From Sphaerisporangium rufum (GTDB taxonomy: Bacteria; Actinomycetota; Actinomycetes; Streptosporangiales; Streptosporangiaceae), in assembly GCF_016863395.1 (NCBI RefSeq), contig NZ_BOOU01000019.1:1-58084 (forward strand): a DNA stretch of 58,084 bases, read 5' to 3'. Positions 19,124 to 28,664 of this stretch are shown one piece after another. How positions within the stretch are numbered: position 1 is the first letter of the stretch; the number at the start of each line of letters is the position of its first letter. The translations under genes were made by a program, and so were the position numbers. Under the pieces are notes generated by a model. That model saw only the letters and a program-made list of their open reading frames with translations. It ran no database searches and had not been told where the DNA came from.

Positions 19124-19921
19124 TCACGCCACCGACGCCGCCGTCGCGGTCCAGGTGTTGCACGCCCCGGCCGAGCCGCCGTGGAAACCCCGGCTCAGCC
19201 ACGCCGCGATGTTGCGGCCCTTGCCGTGGTCGCGGACCGCCGACGTCTCGTCGCCGCTCGCCCGGTCGGCGGCCAGCAGGCCCCGCCAGTCGGCCGGCGT
19301 CCGCCGCAGCGACGGCCAGACGCTGCGCAGGAACGCACCGGCCAGGCACTCGGCCTGCAGTTCGTGCCGGCGGCTCTGCTCGTAGTACTCCGACCGGCCG
19401 CGGCTGGGCAGCCGGCCGAGCGCCTGCCAGATCCCCGCCATGTTCTGCACGTGATGGCCGTACTCGTGCGCGATCACGTCGGTGAAGTACAGGTCGCGCG
19501 GATGCGCCAGCACGTCCCGGTCCAGCAGGAACACGATCTCGCGGGTCGCGTTGCAGTACACCGCCTGCACGTCCTTGTCCCACGCCCGGCCGCACGTCCG
19601 CTCCGGCCGGGTGACGAATCGCACACCCGGCGCGGCGAACGGCATTCGCGCGGCGGCGAACCGGGCGGCCCACGCCCGGTCCAGGCAGGCGAAGAGCGGT
19701 TTCAGGTGGCGGGCCACCGACCCCGGGACACCTCGGGAGACCGCCGGCTGCGGGCAGGCCGCGCGGGGTAGCGCCCCGGCCGCGTACAGCGGGTTGCGGG
19801 TGAGGGCGCCGGAGTCGCGCACCGGATACCCCTGGACGGCCCCGGCCGCCGGCCCGGCCAGCGGCGCGGCCAGCAGCGCGCCGCTGAGCAGGCAGAGTGC
19901 GACGATCGAGGGGGTTCGCAT
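19124..19921 (-). CDS. Secreted neutral zinc metallopeptidase, copy 2
   Basis: 265 residues with signal peptide [20 protein letters not shown]. The zincin motif HEYGHH is at 152-157 and [13 protein letters not shown] supplies the third ligand. It ends with [17 protein letters not shown] then ACNTW. It is a paralogue of the gene 95 bp downstream: the same order of Cys residues (ACP, ERTCG, VYCN), the same C-terminal block, but clear divergence elsewhere, so the duplication is not recent. An in-frame ATG at 19966 would spoil the signal peptide; 19921 is preferred although its ribosome site is poor. Confidence 0.86.
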   Translation of the reverse strand: MRTPSIVALCLLSGALLAAPLAGPAAGAVQGYPVRDSGALTRNPLYAAGALPRAACPQPAVSRGVPGSVARHLKPLFACLDRAWAARFAAARMPFAAPGVRFVTRPERTCGRAWDKDVQAVYCNATREIVFLLDRDVLAHPRDLYFTDVIAHEYGHHVQNMAGIWQALGRLPSRGRSEYYEQSRRHELQAECLAGAFLRSVWPSLRRTPADWRGLLAADRASGDETSAVRDHGKGRNIAAWLSRGFHGGSAGACNTWTATAASVA

Positions 19922-20080
19922 GGTTTTGTGAGGGTACGCGAGCCCGCGGTCCTCCGTAAAACCCATCTAGTGTGGAGAAACCGTGAAGGTTGCCCGGCCC
20001 AGCACCGACCGGCCCGCAGGAGTGGCACGCTGGGCTCAATACACTCGGGCTGTCGACGAACAGGCGGAGGAGATGATTCC

Positions 20081-22036
20081 GTGAGCGAGCGGAGCCGGCG
20101 AGTCAGCGAACCGGACCGAGGAGGGCCCGGTCTGCTCGCCTCCGTGACCGGACCGGAAGATGTCAGGAACCTCGACCCGGACGAGCTGCCGGCACTGGCG
20201 GCCGAGATCCGCGAGCTGCTGGTGGCCGCGACCGCGCGCGGCGGCGGTCACCTCGGACCGAACCTCGGCGTGGTGGAGCTGACCATCGCCATGCACCGCG
20301 TCTTCGACTCCCCGCGCGACCGCATCGTCTGGGACACCGGCCACCAGGCCTACGTCCACAAGATGCTCACCGGGCGGGCCGGTGACTTCACCACCCTCCG
20401 CCAGGAAGGCGGCCTGTCCGGCTACCCCAGCCAGGCCGAGTCCCCGCACGACGTGGTGGAGAACTCCCACGCCTCGACCGCGCTGTCCTACGCCGACGGC
20501 CTGGCCAAGGCCTACCGGCTGCGCGGCGAGAGCGACCGCACCGTCGTCGCGGTGATCGGCGACGGCGCGCTGACCGGCGGCATGGCCTGGGAGGCGCTCA
20601 ACAACATCGCCGGCCACGCCAAGGACCCCGACCTGCCGCTGGTCATCGTGGTCAACGACAACGGCCGCTCCTACTCGCCGACCATCGGCGGGCTCGCCTC
20701 CCACCTGGCCTCGCTGCGCATGACGCAGAACTACGAGCACATGCTGGAGTTCGTCAAGCAGAACCTCGGCCGGGTGCCGGTGGTCGGCGGGCCGCTGTAC
20801 GAGACGCTGCACGGCGTCAAGAAGGGCATCAAGGACGTCCTGGCCCCCCAGGTCATGTTCGAGGACCTCGGGCTGAAGTACGTCGGCCCGATCGACGGCC
20901 ACGACGAGCCGGCCGTGGAGGCGGCGCTGCGCCGGGCGCGCGACTTCGGCGGGCCGGTCATCGTGCACGTGCTGACCGTCAAGGGCAGCGGCTACTCGCC
21001 GGCGGAGAACCACGACGAGGACTGCTTCCACTCGCCCGGCGCCTTCGACCCGCTGACCGGCGAGGAGCGGCCCAAGCCGCACGGCTGGACCAACGTCTTC
21101 GGCCAGGAGCTGGTCCGGCTGGGCGCCGAGCGCCGCGACCTGGTGGCGATCACCGCCGCCATGCTGCACCCGACCGGCCTGGCCCCGTTCGCCGCCGCCT
21201 ACCCCGACCGCGTCTTCGACGTCGGCATCGCCGAGCAGCACGCGCTGACCAGCGCGGCCGGTCTCGCCCTGGGCGGCCTGCACCCGGTGGTCGCGGTGTA
21301 CGCGACCTTCCTCAACCGGGCCTTCGACCAGCTGCTGATGGACGTCGCGCTGCACCGCCTGCCCGTCACGGTCGTGCTGGACCGGGCCGGCGTCACCGGC
21401 GACGACGGGGCCAGCCACAACGGCATGTGGGACATGTCGATCCTGCAGGTGGTCCCCGGCCTGTCGATCGCCGCGCCGCGCGACGGCGCCCGGCTGCGCG
21501 AGCTGCTCGGCGAGGCCGTCGCGGTCGAGGACGGCCCGACCGTGGTCCGCTATCCCAAGGGCGCGCTCGGCCCGGACATCGAGGCGACCGGCCGGCTCGG
21601 CGGCATGGACGTGCTGCGCGAGGGCGGCCCGGACGCCGACGTGCTGATGGTCGCGGCCGGCCCGATGGCCGAGCAGTGCCTGGAGGCCGCCGCGCTGCTC
21701 GACGCGCACGGCATCAGCGCCACCGTCGTGGACCCGCGCTGGGTCAAGCCGCTGGACCAGGCCCTGGTGACGGCGGCGCGCGGCCGCCGGCTGGTCGCGG
21801 TGGTCGAGGACAACGGGCGGGTCGGCGGGGTGGGCGACGCGGTGGCCCGGCTGCTGCGCGACGCCGACGTCGATGTGCCGGTGCGCACCTTCGGCATCCC
21901 GCAGCGGTTCCTCGACCACGCCAAGCGGCCGAAGATCCTCGCCGAGATCGGCCTCACCGGGCAGGGCCTGGCCCGGCAGATCACCGAGAAGATCGCCAGC
22001 GGCACGGCCGAGCTGGCCGACCAGCCCACCGCCTGA
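20081..22036 (+). CDS. dxs: 1-deoxy-D-xylulose-5-phosphate synthase
   Basis: 651 residues. It condenses pyruvate and glyceraldehyde-3-phosphate in a thiamine-diphosphate-dependent reaction, the first step of the MEP isoprenoid pathway. The [17 protein letters not shown] and [18 protein letters not shown] blocks, the ThDP motif [16 protein letters not shown] (from about 160) and the transketolase pyrimidine block [14 protein letters not shown] and [12 protein letters not shown] (about 433) are all intact. The GTG start has GGAGG 10 bases upstream. A perfect 28-bp palindrome follows the stop as terminator. Confidence 0.97.
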   Translation: MSERSRRVSEPDRGGPGLLASVTGPEDVRNLDPDELPALAAEIRELLVAATARGGGHLGPNLGVVELTIAMHRVFDSPRDRIVWDTGHQAYVHKMLTGRAGDFTTLRQEGGLSGYPSQAESPHDVVENSHASTALSYADGLAKAYRLRGESDRTVVAVIGDGALTGGMAWEALNNIAGHAKDPDLPLVIVVNDNGRSYSPTIGGLASHLASLRMTQNYEHMLEFVKQNLGRVPVVGGPLYETLHGVKKGIKDVLAPQVMFEDLGLKYVGPIDGHDEPAVEAALRRARDFGGPVIVHVLTVKGSGYSPAENHDEDCFHSPGAFDPLTGEERPKPHGWTNVFGQELVRLGAERRDLVAITAAMLHPTGLAPFAAAYPDRVFDVGIAEQHALTSAAGLALGGLHPVVAVYATFLNRAFDQLLMDVALHRLPVTVVLDRAGVTGDDGASHNGMWDMSILQVVPGLSIAAPRDGARLRELLGEAVAVEDGPTVVRYPKGALGPDIEATGRLGGMDVLREGGPDADVLMVAAGPMAEQCLEAAALLDAHGISATVVDPRWVKPLDQALVTAARGRRLVAVVEDNGRVGGVGDAVARLLRDADVDVPVRTFGIPQRFLDHAKRPKILAEIGLTGQGLARQITEKIASGTAELADQPTA

Positions 22037-22045
22037 CCTGTGGCC

Positions 22046-22073
22046 GCGGGTCCGCCCGGCCGGGCGGACCCGC
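22046..22073. terminator. Terminator of dxs
   Basis: A continuous 28-bp perfect palindrome (arms of 13 bp around GC) begins 10 bp after the dxs stop. Very GC-rich, no T tract. Confidence 0.7.
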
Positions 22074-22236
22074 CGGCCGGTGATGGGCCACGCCCACCGG
22101 CCGGCCTCCGCCGCCCGCCGGCCGTCCGGGTCAGGGTAAAGGACAGGAATGTTCATCGCCGCCCCGGGTAGGGCATCTGAGCTGCGATTTCCCGGCGTTC
22201 GCCGGGTCGTGACCCAGGAGTGGCAAGGGGCGGCGG

Positions 22237-23712
22237 ATGTCGATTTTCCACACCAAGTCGGTTGAACAGTCGATCGAGGACAGCGAGGAGTCCGAACATC
22301 GCCTCCGGCGGAATCTGAGCGCGCTGGACCTGATCGTCTTCGGCGTCGGGGTCGTCGTCGGCACCGGCATCTTCGTGCTCACCGGCGAGGTGGCCAAGGA
22401 CACCGCCGGCCCGGCGGTGGCACTGTCCTTCGTGATCGCCGGCGTGGTCTGCGGCCTGGCCGCCCTGTGCTACGCCGAGTTCGCCTCCACCGTGCCGGTC
22501 GCCGGCTCGGCGTACACCTTCTCCTACGCCACGATCGGCGAGTTCCCCGCCTGGATCGTCGGCTGGGACCTGATGCTGGAGCTGGCGCTCGGCGCCGCCG
22601 TGGTCGCGGTCGGCTGGTCGGGGTACTTCTCCGAGCTGCTCGGATCGCTCGGCATCAAGCTGCCGCCCACGCTGGCCGGGGAGGACGCCACCGTCAACAT
22701 CCCGGCCATCGTGATCGTGCTGCTGCTCACCGCGGTGCTGGTGGCCGGGATCAAGCTGTCGGCCCGGGTCAACCTGGTGGTGGTCACCATCAAGGTCGCG
22801 GTCATCCTGCTGGTCATCGTGGCCGGGCTGTTCTTCGTGAAGGGCGCCAACTACCAGCCGTTCATCCCGCCGGCCAAGGCGACCGAGGCGGTCGGCGGCC
22901 TGCAGGCGCCGCTGATCCAGTCGCTGTTCGGCTTCACCCCGACGGCCTTCGGGGTGATGGGCGTGTTCGCCGGCGCGGCCATCGTGTTCTTCGCCTTCAT
23001 CGGCTTCGACGTGGTGGCCACCGCCGCCGAGGAGACCCGCCGCCCGCAGCGCGACCTGCCGATCGGCATCATCGGCTCGCTCGCCGTCTGCACCGTCCTT
23101 TACGTGGCGGTCTCGCTGGTGGTCGTCGGCATGCAGCGCTACGACCGGCTCAGCTCGTCGGCGCCGCTGGCCGCCGCGTTCAGCGCCCTCGGGCAGAACT
23201 GGCTGGCCACGGTGATCAGCATCGGCGCGCTGGCCGGCCTCACCACCGTGGTGATGATCCTGATGCTCGGCCAGAGCCGGATCTTCTTCGCGATGAGCCG
23301 GGACAACCTGCTGCCGCGCGGCCTGGCCGCGGTGCACCCGAAGTTCGGCACCCCGTACCGCATCACGATCATCATCGGCGTGGTGACCGCGCTGCTCGCC
23401 GGGTTCATCCCGCTGTCGGCGCTGGCGGAACTCGTCAACATCGGGACGCTGTTCGCCTTCATCCTGGTCTCCATCGGGGTCGTCATCCTGCGGCGCACCC
23501 GGCCGGACCTGCCGCGCGCCTTCCGCACGCCGCTGGTCCCGCTGGTGCCGGCCCTGGCGGTGCTGGCCTCGCTCTACCTCATGCTGAACCTGCCGGTGGA
23601 GACCTGGCTGCGCTTCCTGGTCTGGATGGCCATCGGCGTGGCGCTCTACTTCCTGTACGGCCGGCGGCACAGCCGGGTGGACTCCGGCGAGCCGGCGACG
23701 CCCGCCCGGTAG
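22237..23712 (+). CDS. APC family amino acid permease
   Basis: 491 residues, 12-14 membrane segments. The first helix carries the APC substrate-binding motif GVGVVVGTGIFVLTG, followed by AALCYAEFASTVPVAGSAY and FFAFIGFDVVATAAEETRRPQ, typical of the cationic amino acid transporter (CAT/YfnA-like) subgroup. It imports amino acids with protons; the substrate is not fixed. AAGGGGCGG precedes the start. A 7-bp hairpin (22191-22206, CCCGGCG-TT-CGCCGGG) sits 30 bp upstream in the probable leader. The gene order dxs-APC permease resembles Streptomyces. Confidence 0.9.
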   Translation: MSIFHTKSVEQSIEDSEESEHRLRRNLSALDLIVFGVGVVVGTGIFVLTGEVAKDTAGPAVALSFVIAGVVCGLAALCYAEFASTVPVAGSAYTFSYATIGEFPAWIVGWDLMLELALGAAVVAVGWSGYFSELLGSLGIKLPPTLAGEDATVNIPAIVIVLLLTAVLVAGIKLSARVNLVVVTIKVAVILLVIVAGLFFVKGANYQPFIPPAKATEAVGGLQAPLIQSLFGFTPTAFGVMGVFAGAAIVFFAFIGFDVVATAAEETRRPQRDLPIGIIGSLAVCTVLYVAVSLVVVGMQRYDRLSSSAPLAAAFSALGQNWLATVISIGALAGLTTVVMILMLGQSRIFFAMSRDNLLPRGLAAVHPKFGTPYRITIIIGVVTALLAGFIPLSALAELVNIGTLFAFILVSIGVVILRRTRPDLPRAFRTPLVPLVPALAVLASLYLMLNLPVETWLRFLVWMAIGVALYFLYGRRHSRVDSGEPATPAR

Positions 23713-23803
23713 CGCCGGTCGACTACCCTCCTAGCAGGGGCGGCGCCGCCGCCGGCGCGCCCCGGCGCCGGGCCGGTCCCCGGCCGGTGGGGGGAGGCAG
23801 GTC

Positions 23804-24835
23804 GTGACCACGCTGGAGGACGTCGCCCGGCACGCCGGGGTGTCCCTGGCGACGGCGTCGCGGGTGCTCAACGGCAGCAGCCGCCAGGTGGGCGCGATGA
23901 TGCGGGCCCGGGTCGAGTCCTCGGCCCGGCTGCTCGGCTACCGGGTCGACGCCACCGCCCAGGCGCTGGCCCGCGGCGCGAGCAACGTCGTCGGGGTGGT
24001 GATCCAGGACCTCACCGACCCCTACTTCGCCGCCATCGCCGACGGGGTGGTCCGCGCCGCCGACCGCCACCACATGGTGGTGACGCTCGGCACCACCTAC
24101 CGCGACCCGGAGCGCGAGATCGCGCACATCGCCACGCTGAACGCCCAGCGCGCCCGGGCGGTGCTGATCGCCGGGTCCCGGGTCGCCGACGAGCGCATGC
24201 TCGGCCGGCTGCGCGCCGAGCTGGAGGTGTACCGCGGTGCCGGCGGCCGGGTGGCCCTCATCGGCCAGGACCTGGCCGGCACCGACACGGTGGTCCCGCT
24301 GAACCGCGAAGCGGCCCGCGACCTGGCGGTGGCGCTGGCCGGGCTCGGCCACCGCCGCTTCGCGGTGCTGGCCGGGCCGCCCCGCCTCTACACCGCGACC
24401 GATCGGGCCGCCGGCTTCCGCGAGGGGCTGCTGGCGGCCGGGCTGCCGGAGCCGGTGATGGTGCCCGGCGGCTTCGACCGGGACGGCGGGCGGGTCGCGG
24501 CGCTCGAGCTGCTGGCCTCGGGCCCCGAGATCACCTGCGTGTTCGCGGTGAACGACGTGATGGCGGTGGGCGCCCTGGCGGCGCTGCGCGAGCACGGGCT
24601 GCGGGTGCCGGAGGACATCTCGCTGGCCGGGTTCGACGACATCGCCCCGCTGCGCGACCTGGTCCCCGCGCTGACCACCGTCCGGCTGCCGCTGGCCCGG
24701 ATGGGGGAGCTGGCACTGGAGCTGGCCCTTTCCGAACCGGCCGCGCCGCGGCTGGTCCCGGTGGCCGGCGAGGTGGTGCTGCGCGACAGCGTCACCGCCC
24801 TCGCCGGGCCGGTCCAGCGGAACCTTACTTCGTAA
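23804..24835 (+). CDS. LacI family transcriptional regulator
   Basis: 343 residues, GTG start with GGGGAGG upstream. The helix-turn-helix and hinge (TLEDVARHAGVSLATASRVLNGSS; YRVDATAQALARG) are canonical. The effector domain includes GVVIQDLTDPYFAAIADG, GHRRFAVLAGPP, CVFAVNDVMAVGAL and FDDIAPLRDLVPALTTVR. It senses a sugar or related ligand and represses a target not evident in the neighbourhood. It converges on the RNase D gene with a 20-bp gap. Confidence 0.9.
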   Translation: MTTLEDVARHAGVSLATASRVLNGSSRQVGAMMRARVESSARLLGYRVDATAQALARGASNVVGVVIQDLTDPYFAAIADGVVRAADRHHMVVTLGTTYRDPEREIAHIATLNAQRARAVLIAGSRVADERMLGRLRAELEVYRGAGGRVALIGQDLAGTDTVVPLNREAARDLAVALAGLGHRRFAVLAGPPRLYTATDRAAGFREGLLAAGLPEPVMVPGGFDRDGGRVAALELLASGPEITCVFAVNDVMAVGALAALREHGLRVPEDISLAGFDDIAPLRDLVPALTTVRLPLARMGELALELALSEPAAPRLVPVAGEVVLRDSVTALAGPVQRNLTS

Positions 24836-24855
24836 AGGCGCCCGCCGGTCGCGGA

Positions 24856-26127
24856 TCAGTCCACGACCTGCTGCCGGGCCTCCTCGCCGACCTCTTCCCG
24901 GACCGCGAGCCGCACCAGCGCCTTGGACAGGGCGTTGGCGGTCAGCGCGATCTGCCATTCGCGCGCGCCGAGCCCGCGCAGCCGCGCCGCGACGCTCGGC
25001 TCGCCGAGATCGGCGGGCGGCTCCCAGGTCAGCCGGCGGACGGCCTCGGGCTGCAGCAGGTTCTCGGTCGGCATCCGGTGCTCGTCGGCGATGGCCGCGA
25101 CCGCCGCCCGCGCCGCGGCCAGCCGCTTGGCGGCGGCCGGGTCGCGGTCGGCCCAGCGGTTGGCCGGCGGCGGGCCGTCGCCCGGGCCGCTGGGCTGGGG
25201 CAGCTGGGACTCGGGCAGTACCCGGGCCCGGGAGATCGCGGCCAGCCAGGCGCGCAGGTGGCGCCGGGCGCTGCGCCCGGTGAACGGCGCGATGTCGGTC
25301 AGCGCCTTGGTGGTCCGCGGCTGCTCCAGTGCGGCGGCCACGATCGCCTTGTCCGGCAGCACCCGGCCCGGCGCCTGGTCGGACTCGCGGGCCAGCTGGT
25401 CGCGCAGCTGCCACAGCTCCCGCACCACGGCCAGGCCGCGCAGCGAGCGGACCCGGTGGATGTCGGAGGTGCGCCGCCAGGGGTCGGTGCGCGGTGGCGC
25501 CGGCGGCGCGGCGAGGATCGCGGCGAACTCCTCGCGCGCCCAGTCGAGCTTGCCGCTGGCGCTCAGCTCCTCGTGCAGCCGGTCGCGCAGCTCGACCAGC
25601 ACCTCCACGTCCAGCGCCGCGTAGCGTAGCCAGTCCTCCGGCAGCGGGCGCTGCGACCAGTCGGCGGCCGAGTGTCCCTTCTCCAGGCGCAGGCCGAGGA
25701 CGTTCTCCACCATGGTGCCGAGGCCCACCCGCTCGTAGCCGAGCAGTCGGCCGGCCAGTTCGGTGTCGAACAGCCGGCGCGGGACGAAGCCGACCTCGGC
25801 GAGGCAGGCGAGGTCCTGGGTCGCGGCGTGCAGGACGATTTCGGCGTCGGCCAGCGCGGCGTCCAGGCCGGACAGGTCGGGGCAGGCGATGGGGTCGATC
25901 AGCGCGCTGCCGGCGCCGGCCCGGCGCAGCTGGATGAGATAGGCGCGGCCGCTGTAGCGGTAACCGGAGGCGCGTTCGGCGTCGACGGCCACCGGACCCT
26001 CGCCCGCGGCGAACGCGCGAACGGCCGCCGCGAGCGCGGCGGGGTCCTCGATGACCGGCGGGATGCCTTCACGGGGCTCCAGAAGCGGCACGATCTCGGG
26101 TGCGGGGATGATTTCTTCGTCGGTCAC
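24856..26127 (-). CDS. rnd: Ribonuclease D
   Basis: 423 residues. A 3'-5' exonuclease of the DEDD class acting on structured RNA ends. Exo I is VAVDAERASG (Asp49, Glu51), Exo II HAATQDLACLAE and Exo III YAALDVEVL, so all four acidic residues are present. An HRDC domain follows (about 205-285) and a C-terminal extension completes the actinobacterial form. The GTG start overlaps the DUF3000 stop (GTGA); a longer frame upstream is the DUF3000 coding region out of phase. Confidence 0.93.
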   Translation of the reverse strand: MTDEEIIPAPEIVPLLEPREGIPPVIEDPAALAAAVRAFAAGEGPVAVDAERASGYRYSGRAYLIQLRRAGAGSALIDPIACPDLSGLDAALADAEIVLHAATQDLACLAEVGFVPRRLFDTELAGRLLGYERVGLGTMVENVLGLRLEKGHSAADWSQRPLPEDWLRYAALDVEVLVELRDRLHEELSASGKLDWAREEFAAILAAPPAPPRTDPWRRTSDIHRVRSLRGLAVVRELWQLRDQLARESDQAPGRVLPDKAIVAAALEQPRTTKALTDIAPFTGRSARRHLRAWLAAISRARVLPESQLPQPSGPGDGPPPANRWADRDPAAAKRLAAARAAVAAIADEHRMPTENLLQPEAVRRLTWEPPADLGEPSVAARLRGLGAREWQIALTANALSKALVRLAVREEVGEEARQQVVD

Positions 26128-26726
26128 GTCCTGAAGGACTCCGGGTCTTCGCGACGTGCGGCCCGCGGCGGGAGGGTCGCGACGTCGGGTGGCAGGGGTG
26201 GAATGCCCGCCGCGAGGCACATGAGGTCGCACCAGGCGCTGACGTGCGCCGTCAGGTCCTCCTCCAGCGGGGACCAGGAGGCGCGCAGCTCCAGTTCGGT
26301 GCTGACCGGGTCGTCGGTCTTGTTGCCGAAGCCCTCCGACACCGCGCGGGTGACGGTGCCGCCGGCCGCGGCGTAGCGGGCCTGGTGGGACTCCAGGGCC
26401 TCGGTGAGCCAGCTCCACGCGACCGGCCCGAGCAGGGGATCGGAGGTGATCTCCGGCTCCATGTCGGCGCGCACGTAGGCGACCAGGCGGAACGGGCCGT
26501 CCCAGCCGCGCTGGCCGTCCGGGTCGAAGAGCATGATCAGGCGGCCGACCGCGAGCTCGTCGTCGTCGCGGTACACCGATCCGCCCACCGCGCCGGAGTA
26601 GGGGGCCAGCCGCTGCGGCGCCGGGATGTCCTCCAGCTCGACCTCGGGCCGGATCTCGGCCGGACGCAGGCTCGCCAGCGCCCGGCGGAAGGCGTCGGGC
26701 GCGGGCGGCGCGTCACCGATGGTCAT
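26124..26726 (-). CDS. DUF3000 family protein
   Basis: 200 residues. Conserved family features are FRRALASLRPAEIRPEVELE near the N-terminus, APYSGAVGGSVY, GRLIMLFDPDGQ.GWDGPFRLVAYVRAD in the middle (Gln-Arg-Gly at the dot) and LEEDLTAHVSAWCDLMCLAAG. Soluble, unknown function, found almost only in actinobacteria and regularly just upstream of rnd and near hemE. ATG at 26726 is six bases from TACCCT, with no ribosome site: a leaderless start. First gene of the DUF3000-rnd operon. Confidence 0.9.
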   Translation of the reverse strand: MTIGDAPPAPDAFRRALASLRPAEIRPEVELEDIPAPQRLAPYSGAVGGSVYRDDDELAVGRLIMLFDPDGQRGWDGPFRLVAYVRADMEPEITSDPLLGPVAWSWLTEALESHQARYAAAGGTVTRAVSEGFGNKTDDPVSTELELRASWSPLEEDLTAHVSAWCDLMCLAAGIPPLPPDVATLPPRAARREDPESFRT

Positions 26727-26732
26727 GATGGC

Positions 26733-26761
26733 AGGGTAGGCCGGAGCGGATGATGTCGGAA
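26733..26761 (-). promoter_or_regulatory. Promoter of the DUF3000-rnd operon
   Basis: On the minus strand TTCCGA (26761-26756), a 17-bp spacer and TACCCT (26738-26733) are followed after six bases by the ATG. A well-formed promoter giving a leaderless mRNA. Confidence 0.6.
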
Positions 26762-27378
26762 GTAGGGGGGTATGTCCCCTTGGCGCTGATGCGAGGCAAT
26801 CCGTCACCACCGCCGTGCCGCGCGGGTCGGCCCGGGGAGTGTCCGACCGGCGACGATGGGTTTCCGCTCGGACGACCGTCCGCCGGCGCGGAACGCGCAG
26901 CGCAAGGCGCGGTGCTCGGTGGAACTCCACATCGCGGTCATCGCGGGCCTTTCTTCGGGTCCCAGGATCGAGAGTCCGGTACGGACGCGGTGCGCGCCGC
27001 CTGCTCGGCGTTCCCCGTTCCGCGCACCTTGTCCGTGAAGTCGGGGGCTGGTCCGACGTTGACACGTCACAGCGACATTTCCCCGCAACGTGCTCGGCGT
27101 GTCCCGAAAGTGGTGACAGAATCCACGCCACGCGGTGGTCTGGCGAACATTTGAGCGGGCCACGACCTGATCGCGGGCCGTCCGTGTCCCTCACTCTACC
27201 TGCGCTTTGGGCCTGGTTGACGGCTCTGATCATGACTCTTCCGGCAGGCTGTGCCCGGCAATTCCGGCAATCAGTCAATAAAGCACATAAATCACCTATA
27301 AGTTGAGCAAAGTTTTATTTCTTCGGCCGGGGGCCGCCCGGCCGCCGGCCCCGGGCGGAGGTCACCGGCACCGGGGCC
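26762..27378. other. Gene-free interval between DUF3000 and hemE
   Basis: About 620 bp without a convincing gene. Open frames on both strands are Arg/Ser-rich shadows with no family similarity. The stretch 27270-27325 is unusually AT-rich for the window (CAATAAAGCACATAAATCAC and nearby TTTTATTTC) and could hold a promoter or a terminator. Nothing further is recognised. Confidence 0.4.
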
Positions 27379-27418
27379 GCCGGGCACCGGCGTGACCGGT
27401 GCCCGGCCGTGGCACCCT
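27379..27418 (+). promoter_or_regulatory. hemE promoter with overlapping inverted repeat
   Basis: GTGACC (27392-27397), 15 bp and CACCCT (27413-27418) lie seven bases before the GTG start. A perfect 12-bp inverted repeat (27379-27390 and 27396-27407, loop CGTGA) overlaps the -35 element. It could be an operator or a terminator of upstream read-through. Confidence 0.4.
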
Positions 27419-27424
27419 GGAGGG

Positions 27425-28462
27425 GTGAATCCCGCGACCGCCGAGTCCCCGTTCATCCGCGCCTGCCGTCGCCGGCCGGTGCCGCACACCCCCGTGTGGT
27501 ACATGCGCCAGGCGGGGCGCTCGCTGCCCGAGTACCGCGCGGTCCGCGCCGACGTGCCGATGCTGGCCGCCTGCGCCACCCCCGATTTGATCGTGGAGAT
27601 CACGATGCAGCCGGTGCGCCGGTACGGCGTGGACGCGGCGATCTTCTTCAGCGACATCGTGGTGCCGCTCAAGGCCATCGGCGTCGACCTGGACATCAAG
27701 CCGGGCGTCGGCCCGGTGGTCGCCGCGCCGATCCGCGACGAGGCCGGCCTGGCCGCGCTGCGCCCGCTGGAGGCCGACGACGTCCCCTACGTCACCGAGG
27801 CGGTGGGCGCGCTGGCCAAGGAACTCGGCCCGACGCCGCTGATCGGCTTCGCCGGCGCTCCGTTCACCCTGGCGTCGTACCTGATCGAGGGCGGCCCGTC
27901 CAAGAACCACGACCGCACCAAGGCCATGATGTACGGCGAGCCGGCCCGCTGGCACGCCCTCATGGATCGGCTGGCCGACATCACGCTGGCCTTCCTGCGG
28001 GTCCAGGTGCAGGCCGGCGCCTCGGCCGTCCAGCTGTTCGACTCCTGGGTCGGCGCGGTCGGCGCCGAGGACTACCGCGAGTTCGTGATGCCGCACAGCT
28101 CGCGCATCTTCGCGGGCCTGGCCGATCTGGACGTGCCGCGCATCCACTTCGGCGTGGGCACCGGCGAGCTGCTCGGCCTGCTCGGCGAGGCCGGCGCCGA
28201 CGTGGTCGGCGTCGACTGGCGCATTCCGCTGGACGAGGCGGCCCGCCGGGTCGGCCCCGGCCGCGCCCTGCAGGGCAACCTCGACCCGGCGATCCTGCTG
28301 GCCCCCTGGGAGGTGGCCGAGCGCCGCGCGCTCGACGTGCTGGCCCGCGGCCGGGCGGCGGAGGGCCACATCTTCAACCTCGGCCACGGCGTGCTGCCAT
28401 CGACCGACTCCGGCCAGCTCGCCCGCCTCACCGACCTGGTCCACCGGTCCACCACCTCCTGA
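27425..28462 (+). CDS. hemE: Uroporphyrinogen decarboxylase
   Basis: 345 residues. It removes four acetate carboxyls from uroporphyrinogen III to give coproporphyrinogen III. The signature [16 protein letters not shown] (Arg residues bind the substrate), [16 protein letters not shown] with the catalytic Asp, and [21 protein letters not shown] are intact. The GTG at 27425 is preferred: GGAGGG directly abuts it, too close for a normal ribosome site, and CACCCT seven bases upstream suggests leaderless transcription. With hemY and hemQ downstream it supplies the coproporphyrin-dependent haem route. A strong hairpin follows. Confidence 0.95.
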   Translation: MNPATAESPFIRACRRRPVPHTPVWYMRQAGRSLPEYRAVRADVPMLAACATPDLIVEITMQPVRRYGVDAAIFFSDIVVPLKAIGVDLDIKPGVGPVVAAPIRDEAGLAALRPLEADDVPYVTEAVGALAKELGPTPLIGFAGAPFTLASYLIEGGPSKNHDRTKAMMYGEPARWHALMDRLADITLAFLRVQVQAGASAVQLFDSWVGAVGAEDYREFVMPHSSRIFAGLADLDVPRIHFGVGTGELLGLLGEAGADVVGVDWRIPLDEAARRVGPGRALQGNLDPAILLAPWEVAERRALDVLARGRAAEGHIFNLGHGVLPSTDSGQLARLTDLVHRSTTS

Positions 28463-28525
28463 CCGGCCCCACCCGGCCATCCGGCCGGACCGGGTCGCTC
28501 GTCTCCCTGAGCGGCTCATCTCCCC

Positions 28526-28552
28526 GAGCCGCCCGGCGTATCCGGGCGGCTC
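28526..28552. terminator. Bidirectional terminator between hemE and the DUF4349 gene
   Basis: A perfect 11-bp stem GAGCCGCCCGG/CCGGGCGGCTC with loop CGTAT, placed between two convergent genes. A direct repeat GTGGGACCGTCCG(T/C)CCGGCG (28570-28590 and 28609-28629) follows. Confidence 0.75.
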
Positions 28553-28664
28553 GCCGGTCTCCAGCACGGACGTGGGACCGTCCGTCCGGCGACATCCTTC
28601 CTTCCGGTGGGACCGTCCGCCCGGCGGGGTCGCCGCGCCGCCACGACCGGCCGGATCCGGCGGG

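Noticed and set aside
20036-22156. A 706-codon minus-strand frame over dxs
   Set aside because: Antisense shadow of a fully conserved dxs gene.
26815-27306. Possible gene on the plus strand upstream of hemE
   Set aside because: Arg/Ser-rich composition, no recognisable motif, no ribosome site.
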